From the NCBI GenBank assembly GCA_030834765.1, contig JAUQXG010000249.1, positions 1 to 5,134 on the forward strand: DNA of 5,134 nucleotides, read 5' to 3'. Numbering within the stretch: the first letter of the stretch is position 1; every line of letters starts with the position of its first letter. This document shows positions 1 to 4,878 of the stretch, piece after piece. The position numbers were made by a program, and so were the translations under genes. This stretch comes from Lutispora sp. (GTDB taxonomy: Bacteria; Bacillota; Clostridia; Lutisporales; Lutisporaceae). The notes under the pieces were generated by a model that was given only the letters and a program-made list of their open reading frames with translations, was not told the origin of the DNA and did no database searches.

Positions 1-576
1 CGGAAAGAAACACCGGATAGGCTCCACTTCCACAACAATCGGTTTCGCGAAGCCTACTCGCACATCCTGTAGGAACTTCTCGATTACAGCCCGATCAGAT
101 TCTTCCTCATAGTAAATTCCAGTACGATACTGAGTTCCCCGATCCGGGCCTTGGCGGTTAAGGGTTGTGGGGTCGATAATCCGAAAGTAGTGTTCCAATA
201 TCTTCCTCATTGCCAACACTTGCTCGTCATAACTTATTTCACAAATCTCGGTATGTCCCGTATCACCCGAACATACATCGCGATAAGTGGGACTATCCGT
301 CAAGCCTTGACCATACCCAACCCGAGTTTCCATGACGCCTTTGAGTTGCCGGAAGTACGCCTCGACACCCCAAAAGCAGCCTCCTGCCAGCCAGATCTCT
401 TTGGCTTTACTGACATCATATTCGAATTTTGTACTTTTAGAAATCATATTTTTATCCTCCACTTTTATTACAGATTCTATATTATTATTCTGTTTCATGC
501 AGCCAGTTATTATGAAAAGAATGAAGAGCAAACTCATGCTGAATATCAGGTTTTTGTTTGTATTGATAGGAACCAC
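1..576 (-). CDS. msrA: Peptide methionine-S-sulfoxide reductase MsrA, lipoprotein form (3' end cut by window edge)
   Basis: Reduces methionine-S-sulfoxide in oxidised proteins; this copy is probably anchored outside the cytoplasmic membrane. 192 codons are visible, counted from GTG 574-576. Residues 1-26 form a lipoprotein signal: a short Asn/Lys-containing start, a hydrophobic stretch LLFILFII, and the lipobox I-T-G-C with lipidated Cys26, followed by a polar Asn-rich linker. The MsrA core begins near residue 53. It has the active-site motif GGCFWGVE with catalytic Cys67 (a TGC codon, not selenocysteine), then RVGYGQG, the motif GHTE with Glu110, YFRIIDPTT, the motif GPDRGTQYR, and VEVEP near the edge. 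The family continues with a conserved YHQ region, and secreted forms are often fused to MsrB; that part lies outside the window. The start is uncertain: the best ribosome binding site fits an ATC codon at 565-567, while GTG 574-576 overlaps that site. The family call is secure, the start is not. Confidence 0.94.
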   Translation of the reverse strand, partial: MVPINTNKNLIFSMSLLFILFIITGCMKQNNNIESVIKVEDKNMISKSTKFEYDVSKAKEIWLAGGCFWGVEAYFRQLKGVMETRVGYGQGLTDSPTYRDVCSGDTGHTEICEISYDEQVLAMRKILEHYFRIIDPTTLNRQGPDRGTQYRTGIYYEEESDRAVIEKFLQDVRVGFAKPIVVEVEPIRCFFP

Positions 577-582
577 CGCCTT
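574..582 (-). promoter_or_regulatory. Ribosome binding site of msrA, pointing to a non-canonical start
   Basis: On the minus strand AAGGCGGTG matches AAGGAGGTG at 8 of 9 positions. With normal spacing (about 8 bases after the GGCGG core) the codon in frame is ATC at 565-567, which would give a protein beginning (M)NTNKNLIFSMS before the hydrophobic signal core. No ATG, GTG or TTG is in frame at that spacing. GTG 574-576 lies inside the site itself. ATG 535-537 is about 35 bases away and would remove the positively charged n-region of the signal peptide. Confidence 0.5.
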
Positions 583-590
583 TTGGTTGA

Positions 591-628
591 TTATAACAAT
601 ATAAATCAATTAATAATAATTGTTATAA
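591..628. promoter_or_regulatory. Inverted repeat and PerR-box-like operator upstream of msrA
   Basis: TTATAACAAT at 591-600 is perfectly inverted as ATTGTTATAA at 619-628, with 18 bases between. The right half extends into a 15-base block (614-628) that reads TTATAACAATTATTA on the minus strand. This matches the known PerR/Fur-family peroxide box TTATAATNATTATAA at 12 of 14 defined positions. It covers the -10/spacer of the candidate msrA promoter, where a repressor would block transcription. Peroxide control of a methionine sulfoxide reductase would make sense, but that is inference; AT-richness raises the chance background. Confidence 0.4.
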
Positions 629-642
629 GATAATAATAGCAA
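613..642 (-). promoter_or_regulatory. Candidate msrA promoter
   Basis: On the minus strand there is a -35-like TTGCTA (637-642, 4 of 6 matches to TTGACA) and a -10-like TATTAT (613-618, 5 of 6) separated by 18 bases, predicting a start near 606. A second candidate is the extended -10 TGTTATAAT (TATAAT at 590-595), but transcription from it would start almost on the ribosome binding site. The region is so AT-rich that chance matches are likely. Confidence 0.4.
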
Positions 643-693
643 TTTTTCCTAAAAAAGTCAAAAGAAAGATTTTGAAAGTATAGGAGATGCAAG

Positions 694-718
694 AATGCCA
701 GAGAATATCCCTGGCATT
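694..718 (-). terminator. Hairpin, probable terminator of the ECF operon
   Basis: AATGCCAG (694-701) pairs with CTGGCATT (711-718). On the minus-strand transcript the stem extends by a G-U and a G-C pair to 10 pairs with a 5-base loop (704-708). On the plus strand the same position would be a C-A mismatch, so the structure favours minus-strand RNA, that is, the end of the ECF operon. The bases that follow on the minus strand are only moderately T-rich, so termination efficiency is uncertain. The remaining sequence from about 643 to 781 shows no gene. Confidence 0.5.
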
Positions 719-781
719 AGATTTGTTATTTTAATATAATCAGTATTTTTCTAAGTAATAAAATATAAAAGGACATAAAAA

Positions 782-823
782 TTATATGATTCCCGCTTTG
801 GTAAAATGCTTTCTCAGCAATTA
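782..823 (-). other. In-frame continuation of the S-component gene after the TAA (stranded C-terminal tail)
   Basis: Directly after the TAA at 821-823, in the same frame, come the codons for LLRKHFTKAGII and then TAA at 782-784. Basic-rich tails of this form close MptD-type S components. The interrupting TAA stands where a lysine codon AAA would be expected (…LLGR-K-LLRKHF…), so a single-base A-to-T change would explain it. There is no start codon or ribosome binding site that would make the tail a separate gene. Confidence 0.7.
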
Positions 824-1387
824 GCGCCCAAGGAGTGCACCAAGGAATGATCCAAGCCCAGTAGCTGCCAATGCCGTCATAAACATGGGAAAGCTGAGGA
901 AGGACAGCATCGTATTGACATAATCTCCAGACATACCTGTTTGTGTGACATAATCCATATAATAGCTTTTCGCCAGTATCATGGGAGCGATTTGTCCAGC
1001 CCAAAGGCAAGCCATAAAAATGATATATCCGATGGTATTTTTCCAAAAGCTTTTGTACCTGCCAGAGGCAGAAATCATTTCTGCCAGCATGCCGCCAATC
1101 AATGTACCTAATGCAAAGGTCCACATAGTTCCCATTAAAAATAAAATGGCGGCAGTCAAAACTGCCTGAAGTATAATAGCGCCCGGCTTTGGTGTTTTAG
1201 CACGCATATACATATATATGATACCGCAAGGAATCCCGCCCACTACACCATAGAATATCATGGTAACAGGGAGTATACTCATGATACCCGCAATGAAAAA
1301 GAGACATATAGTAAAAAGTACGGAAAATATAGCAATTGAAATTAGATCTCGACTTTCAAGATTTGTGTTATGCTGTTTATTTGTCAT
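821..1387 (-). CDS. ECF transporter S component, MptD/Trep_Strep (TIGR02185-like) family; C-terminus probably cut by an in-frame TAA
   Basis: Membrane substrate-binding subunit of an ECF importer; the substrate of this family is not known to me. The 188-residue product has about five or six hydrophobic segments (roughly 14-37, 40-61, 69-87, 90-105, 117-138, 165-187). It has the family-like features LISIAIFSVLF near the N-terminus, GVVGGIPCGIIYM, a central GTMWTFALGTLIGGMLAEMI, SGRYKS and NTIGY, then the C-terminal Gly-rich GLGSFLGALLGR. ATG 1385-1387 is chosen because AAAGGA (1396-1401) lies 8 bases upstream; the longer frame upstream overlaps the ATPase gene. It is the third operon gene, 31 bases after the ATPase stop. 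After the TAA at 821-823 the same frame continues for 12 codons, LLRKHFTKAGII, to a second TAA at 782-784. This resembles the usual family tail (LGKKLLKKHF.KAGI), so the intact gene would be 201 residues. Family call from recalled sequence patterns. Confidence 0.85.
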   Translation of the reverse strand: MTNKQHNTNLESRDLISIAIFSVLFTICLFFIAGIMSILPVTMIFYGVVGGIPCGIIYMYMRAKTPKPGAIILQAVLTAAILFLMGTMWTFALGTLIGGMLAEMISASGRYKSFWKNTIGYIIFMACLWAGQIAPMILAKSYYMDYVTQTGMSGDYVNTMLSFLSFPMFMTALAATGLGSFLGALLGR

Positions 1388-1418
1388 ATAAAACATCCTT
1401 TCTATCAATAAAAATATG

Positions 1419-2903
1419 TCAAACCATTTCTGTGGTTTGCAGAAAAAAACGTTGCAGCTGAGATAAGTTTTGCTCATTGACGGGATAATTCTTTTTAATT
1501 TTTCCATTGTCTATCTCCAAAACTCGATCACAGGTAGCAAGGAGGAACTCGTAATCGTGGGTGATGATAAAAGCTCTTTTTCCCTCTTGTTTTATCATCT
1601 TCATAATTTCTTTTACCCGCTGCATGTTCTCAAAGTCCAGTCCACTGGTGGGCTCATCCAGTATCATCACATCAGCATCTTGAACAATGCCGGCAGCAAT
1701 GGCAAGGCGTTGCTTTTGACCGCCTGAGAGAGTCATGGGATGTCGTTCCTTCAATTCTTCAAGGGATAATTTTTTAAGGAGCCAGTCCGTCAAGTGCTTT
1801 CTATGAACATTTTCATCTTTGGTTGAAAGCGCTAATTCTCCTTCTACACTGTCGCTGAAAAGCTGGTAATTGGAATCCTGCATAACAAGATAGATTTTTC
1901 CTGATCGAGTTTTATAGGACATCCTTTTCCCTTGATATAGAATACTTCCTGCGCTTTCTCTCACAAGACCGCAAAGGCAACGGGCAAAGGTGCTTTTTCC
2001 ACGCCCATTATGCCCGATAACTGCAATGATTTCTCCAGTTGATGCTTGGCAGGTAATGCCTTTTAACACCGGATCTCTGCCTTTATAGCAAACGGATAGG
2101 TTTTCCACCGAAAAGCTGTCATCTACTGCTGGTCTTTGTGTCTTGTGATCAACAGAGAGCATTTTAAGGTCATAGGATCTAAGTCCCCTTTTTAGTCGCT
2201 CTTCCTCTGGTAAATGGGAAAATTCTTTATCTGTCCATTGCTCTACAATATACCCATTCTTCATATACAGTACGCTATCTGCAATTTCACGCAGATAGTA
2301 CAAGCGGTGCTCTGCAATAATGATGGTTTTACCCTCTGCTTTCAAGCAGGAAAGCAATTGTTTAAGATGTTGAGTTGCTAATGTATCAAGGTTTGCCGAT
2401 GGCTCATCCAGCACGAAAATATCCGGGTTCATAGCGTAGCCAGAGGCAATGGCGACCATCTGTTTTTCTCCTCCTGACAGAGAAAAGATATCCTTGTTCA
2501 TCAGGTGGTCAATCTTTAGATTTTCTATTGTTTTTTGTATCCTTTCATGGATCTTTTTTCTGCTCCAGCCCAGGTTTTCACAACCAAAGGCAATTTCACC
2601 GGTGGTATCCAGATTAAAAAACTGACTGCGTGGATTTTGAAAAACTGATCCAACTTTGGTGGAAAGCTCATCCAAACTCCATTTTTCCAATTCCTGTCCA
2701 GCGATAAATACTTCTCCTGTTAGGGTACCTGAATAGAAATGAGGAACTAATCCGTTAATCAACCGGGTTAGGGTAGTTTTTCCGCAGCCGCTTTCACCGG
2801 TCAGTAAAATGCACTGCCCTTTTGGAATATCAAGACTGATATTATGTACTCCATTTTCTTTGCCTTCCTCATAACAAAAGCTGACATTGCGCATCTGAAT
2901 CAT
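1419..2903 (-). CDS. ECF transporter ATPase, two ABC domains fused in one chain (EcfA1/EcfA2-like)
   Basis: Hydrolyses ATP on the cytoplasmic face to drive the ECF importer; one 494-residue chain replaces the usual EcfA1/EcfA2 pair. Domain 1 (about 1-235): Walker A GESGCGKTT (36-44), Q-loop Gln89, signature LSGGE (142-146), Walker B IFVLDEP with Glu167, D-loop ANLD, H-loop His199 in AEHRLYYL. Domain 2 (about 263-475): Walker A GHNGRGKST (297-305), Q-loop Gln342, signature LSGGQ (392-396), Walker B VMILDEP with Glu417, D-loop SGLD, H-loop His449 in ITHDYEF. All catalytic positions are present in both halves, so both sites look competent. The linker at 236-262 is polar. ATG 2901-2903 follows GGAGG (2911-2915) by 7 bases and overlaps the ecfT stop as ATGA, indicating translational coupling. 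Doubled ATPases of this kind are common beside MptD-type S components. Confidence 0.95.
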   Translation of the reverse strand: MIQMRNVSFCYEEGKENGVHNISLDIPKGQCILLTGESGCGKTTLTRLINGLVPHFYSGTLTGEVFIAGQELEKWSLDELSTKVGSVFQNPRSQFFNLDTTGEIAFGCENLGWSRKKIHERIQKTIENLKIDHLMNKDIFSLSGGEKQMVAIASGYAMNPDIFVLDEPSANLDTLATQHLKQLLSCLKAEGKTIIIAEHRLYYLREIADSVLYMKNGYIVEQWTDKEFSHLPEEERLKRGLRSYDLKMLSVDHKTQRPAVDDSFSVENLSVCYKGRDPVLKGITCQASTGEIIAVIGHNGRGKSTFARCLCGLVRESAGSILYQGKRMSYKTRSGKIYLVMQDSNYQLFSDSVEGELALSTKDENVHRKHLTDWLLKKLSLEELKERHPMTLSGGQKQRLAIAAGIVQDADVMILDEPTSGLDFENMQRVKEIMKMIKQEGKRAFIITHDYEFLLATCDRVLEIDNGKIKKNYPVNEQNLSQLQRFFLQTTEMV

Positions 2904-3643
2904 AATAACACCTCCACTCCGCCCTTAAGCGTAAGCAGCATTAGGGTAAAAAATAATAAGATAAAAACCACATCCGCAGTACCAAACTCCAATTGATAAT
3001 AAGAAGTTCGAGGCTTTGAAGAGTCAATACCTCGTGTTGCGACAGCGGCAGATAGCTCCTCCGCCACGGAAGATAGGCGCAGCATCATAGGCACTAGAAT
3101 ATGTTCCATCAAAAGCAAAGGATGGAACACGATGTTTTTAAAGGAAACGCGAATTTTACGAATCTTCATGGCATCCAAAATACAAGAGAATTCCTCTCGA
3201 ATAGTAGGGAAAAAACGTATCGTGACAGTCAGTGGAATAATAATATTTTTGGGTATACGTATTTGTTGAAGTGCAGAAATCATTTCACCAACTCGAGTGG
3301 AAGAAATCAGCAATGTTCCAAATATCATAACGGGAAAAATTTTACGTACCAAAATGAAAATAATGGAAAGCATTGCCACCATGATGTTTTGAAATCTTAT
3401 AGATACCATAATAAGTGACCAAAGGGCAGCATATAAAGTGATGATCTTAACACAGCTTAAATAGCGCTTATGATAAAGCATCACTGCGCAAATCAATATA
3501 ACGCAGGCTGTCTCCGTATAAAAGCCTGTGTGAAAAAATATGATGATATTAATCAGTACCAGTATCAGCAGCTTGGTGCGAGGGTCCAAAGAGCGATATG
3601 GCTGCAGGTCAGTCTTGAAGCTCGAATTTTCGATTATTTCCAT
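2900..3643 (-). CDS. ecfT: ECF transporter transmembrane coupling protein EcfT (CbiQ family)
   Basis: Membrane scaffold that couples the ATPases to the S component. 247 residues from ATG 3641-3643, chosen because AGGAGG sits 8 bases upstream (3650-3655); a GTG 5 codons earlier would overlap that site. Features: conserved N-terminal LDPRTKLLILVLIN (19-32), hydrophobic segments at roughly 24-37, 44-57, 64-82, 86-113 and 225-240, then the amphipathic cytoplasmic coupling region. EcfT proteins carry two Ala-Arg-Gly-type motifs that insert into the ATPases. The second is clear here, AVATRGID with Arg204-Gly205. The first, DAMKIRKI (157-164), has Lys163 where glycine is usual. First gene of the operon; its stop overlaps the ATPase start as ATGA. 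CbiQ-family membership is well supported. Confidence 0.93.
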   Translation of the reverse strand: MEIIENSSFKTDLQPYRSLDPRTKLLILVLINIIIFFHTGFYTETACVILICAVMLYHKRYLSCVKIITLYAALWSLIMVSIRFQNIMVAMLSIIFILVRKIFPVMIFGTLLISSTRVGEMISALQQIRIPKNIIIPLTVTIRFFPTIREEFSCILDAMKIRKIRVSFKNIVFHPLLLMEHILVPMMLRLSSVAEELSAAVATRGIDSSKPRTSYYQLEFGTADVVFILLFFTLMLLTLKGGVEVLL

Positions 3644-3654
3644 AATTGGCCTCC

Positions 3655-3696
3655 TCACATATATCCATATAACTCACTATTTATAATCAAATTCAT
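3655..3696 (-). CDS. Putative 13-residue leader peptide before ecfT
   Basis: ATG 3694-3696 is preceded on the minus strand by AAAGGGGGG with a 7-base spacer, a strong ribosome binding site. The frame encodes MNLIINSELYGYM and ends at a TGA (3655-3657) whose bases run into the AGGAGG of ecfT. Ribosomes finishing the leader would sit on the ecfT initiation site, so it could couple or gate translation of the operon. Composition shows no run of a single amino acid as in classical attenuation leaders. It is very short, so the strong ribosome binding site and the stop placement are the only evidence; it could be accidental. Confidence 0.4.
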   Translation of the reverse strand: MNLIINSELYGYM

Positions 3697-3729
3697 TACC
3701 AAACCCCCCTTTAAGTTATGGAATAGTTC

Positions 3730-3738
3730 TGATATAAT
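3730..3738 (+). promoter_or_regulatory. Extended -10 promoter candidate for araC
   Basis: TGATATAAT is a perfect extended -10 (TGn followed by TATAAT at 3733-3738). The -35 region is weak: TTAAGT at 3711-3716 with 16-base spacing, or TTTAAG with 17. A start near 3745 is predicted, giving a leader of about 120 bases before araC and placing the start inside the palindrome at 3737-3770. Confidence 0.55.
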
Positions 3739-3770
3739 ATGATTAGTTAGATGGTTCTAACTAATCATAT
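3737..3770. promoter_or_regulatory. Perfect 15-bp-arm palindrome, probable operator between opposing promoters
   Basis: ATATGATTAGTTAGA (3737-3751) is repeated exactly in inverted orientation at 3756-3770, around the 4-base centre TGGT. The left end covers the last two bases of the plus-strand -10 (3733-3738) and the right end covers the last two bases of the minus-strand -10 (3769-3774), so one bound dimer could shut both promoters. The core TTAGTTAGA...TCTAACTAA looks like the operators of dimeric winged-helix repressors such as MarR-type proteins (resemblance only). AraC-type proteins normally bind direct repeats, so the binding protein may be encoded elsewhere. As a terminator it is poor: no T-run follows on either strand. 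Confidence 0.65.
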
Positions 3771-3798
3771 CTTACACATACACAATATGCATCGTCAA
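3769..3798 (-). promoter_or_regulatory. Promoter candidate for the ECF operon
   Basis: On the minus strand the -35 TTGACG (3793-3798, 5 of 6) and the -10 TAAGAT (3769-3774, 4 of 6) are 18 bases apart. Predicted start near 3762, giving a leader of about 120 bases before ecfT that contains the 13-codon ORF. It faces the araC promoter, so the two transcripts would overlap by roughly 18 bases. Confidence 0.5.
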
Positions 3799-3824
3799 TG
3801 GATTCATTGGATATATGACAGATA

Positions 3825-3852
3825 GCCGAAAAGATTTGTGTATTTGCCGAAA
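3825..3852 (+). repeat. 21-bp-spaced direct repeat GCCGAAA upstream of araC
   Basis: GCCGAAA occurs at 3825-3831 and again at 3846-3852, 21 bases apart, two turns of the helix. AraC-family proteins commonly bind such same-face direct repeats through their two helix-turn-helix units. The second copy ends 4 bases before the araC ribosome binding site (AGGGGG 3857-3862), so binding there would repress araC, while the pair sits upstream of the candidate ECF promoter -35. Two short copies only; could be chance. Confidence 0.35.
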
Positions 3853-3867
3853 TATTAGGGGGACAGG

Positions 3868-4833
3868 ATGAAAAATATTTTAGATCAATTGTTTTTACCG
3901 TTCTTGTCACAAATTGGATTATATGCAGGGGTAGATATCTATGATTTTAGGAGAAGTGGACTTTGTTACAGACCAGATCCTTGTATTGGGACCGGCTATA
4001 TTTGGATATATCCTGTTGATAATCTATATGCTGTTACGATTTATGATGTAGTTTTTAAGGAGGATATATCCTTTCAATATGAACACCCAGCGTTTTTGAG
4101 TCTAGGAAATTATAATTCCTCCATCGCAAAGCTCATGTATGATGAAGTAGATTCTCATACAGAGAGCCTATTAGGATATGTTGGGCATGAAGAAGTTTTT
4201 CAACAATCAGTTCAGAAAAATGTAGCACTCAATTGTATAGGTATATCTCTTACTCCAGAGTTTTATGAGAATTATCTGACAGGTCGATTTTCACGGGATT
4301 TTCAAAAATTACCGGATATCATTTCAAGATTGAATGGTAGTGGCAGCATTCCAGAGGTCACGATGGCATTAAAGCAAATTCAGGGATTTCAGCCGTCTGG
4401 CGGCATTGCTAAAGCATATTATGAAAGCAAGGTACTGGAAGTCATCGCTATTATTATGCAATGGAGTGAAAACCAAGTATTGTTTTCTGAAAATAATCGG
4501 ATTCCAGATTGGGAATTGGAAAGTATTTATGAGGTTTCCAATTATCTAAATGAGAATTATAAAAGACATATTCCATTAGAGGTGCTGGCAAGAAGTGCTT
4601 GTATGAGCCATAACAAAATGACTCATAGATTCAAGCAGGTTCACGGTGTGACCATAACAGAATACATACAAAATTTGCGCATAGAAAAGGCCAAGGATAT
4701 GCTGCTGAATTCTGACCGGGAGATTGGAGAAATTGCAAATGAAGTAGGGTATAAATTGCACCGCAGCTTTTCTGAGGTATTTAAGCAGGCAACCAAATTT
4801 ACGCCAAGAGAATTCAGAAAGAAAATGTTTTAA
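3868..4833 (+). CDS. AraC-family transcriptional regulator
   Basis: DNA-binding regulator, probably of the adjacent ECF operon. 321 residues from ATG 3868, preceded by AGGGGG (3857-3862) with a 5-base spacer. The C-terminal ~100 residues are a standard AraC/XylS domain: first helix-turn-helix about 236-257 (LEVLARSACMSHNKMTHRFK), connecting helix with TITEYIQNLRIEKAKDMLL (262-280), second helix-turn-helix about 286-307 (GEIANEVGY then FSEVFKQ), and the closing FTPREFRKK (311-319). The N-terminal ~215 residues are soluble, with no membrane segment, and I do not recognise a named effector domain; aromatic- and Tyr-rich stretches (GYIWIYPVDNLYAVTIYD) suggest a beta-rich sensor. Oriented divergently from the ECF operon and convergently with the ABC gene on the right. 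Regulators of this layout control siderophore uptake in other bacteria (YbtA, PchR), but the effector here is unknown. Confidence 0.93.
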   Translation: MKNILDQLFLPFLSQIGLYAGVDIYDFRRSGLCYRPDPCIGTGYIWIYPVDNLYAVTIYDVVFKEDISFQYEHPAFLSLGNYNSSIAKLMYDEVDSHTESLLGYVGHEEVFQQSVQKNVALNCIGISLTPEFYENYLTGRFSRDFQKLPDIISRLNGSGSIPEVTMALKQIQGFQPSGGIAKAYYESKVLEVIAIIMQWSENQVLFSENNRIPDWELESIYEVSNYLNENYKRHIPLEVLARSACMSHNKMTHRFKQVHGVTITEYIQNLRIEKAKDMLLNSDREIGEIANEVGYKLHRSFSEVFKQATKFTPREFRKKMF

Positions 4834-4871
4834 GCAGTACAGTCTTTCATTCATGAAAGACTGTACTGCTT
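4832..4871. terminator. Perfect 19-bp hairpin, bidirectional terminator between convergent genes
   Basis: Bases 4832-4850 are exactly inverted at 4853-4871 with only 2 bases between, so the RNA stem would be long with a small loop. It begins inside the araC stop codon (4831-4833) and ends 7 bases before the stop of the ABC gene (4879-4881). The minus strand is followed by a T-rich tail (TTAAAACATTTTCTTTC); the plus strand by a C/T-rich tail. Its position between two converging genes fits a shared terminator. Confidence 0.8.
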
Positions 4872-4878
4872 CCCCCTC

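Noticed and set aside
151..633. Long plus-strand open frame over the msrA region
   Set aside because: It is antisense to an unmistakable MsrA with signal peptide and active-site motif, and its product resembles nothing.
726..1124. Minus-strand open frame overlapping the S-component gene in another frame
   Set aside because: The S-component frame has a family-like sequence and a good ribosome binding site; this frame has neither.
1421..1438. Small hairpin (AAACCA/TGGTTT) at the ATPase stop followed by a T-rich stretch on the minus strand
   Set aside because: Only six mostly A-T pairs; too weak to call a terminator, and the next gene follows after 31 bases with its own ribosome binding site.
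1388..1507. N-terminal extension of the S component to an ATG at 1507
   Set aside because: It would overlap the ATPase gene by about 90 bases; ATG 1385-1387 has a properly spaced AAAGGA and gives the normal family N-terminus.
3644..3658. GTG at 3656-3658 as ecfT start
   Set aside because: It lies on the ribosome binding site itself; ATG 3641-3643 is spaced correctly from AGGAGG.
3796..3809. Short palindrome CAATG...CATTG in the ecfT-araC gap
   Set aside because: Five-base arms in AT-rich sequence; expected by chance.
4576..4854. Minus-strand open frame antisense to the araC C-terminus
   Set aside because: Shadow of the conserved AraC DNA-binding domain; it would also run through the terminator hairpin.
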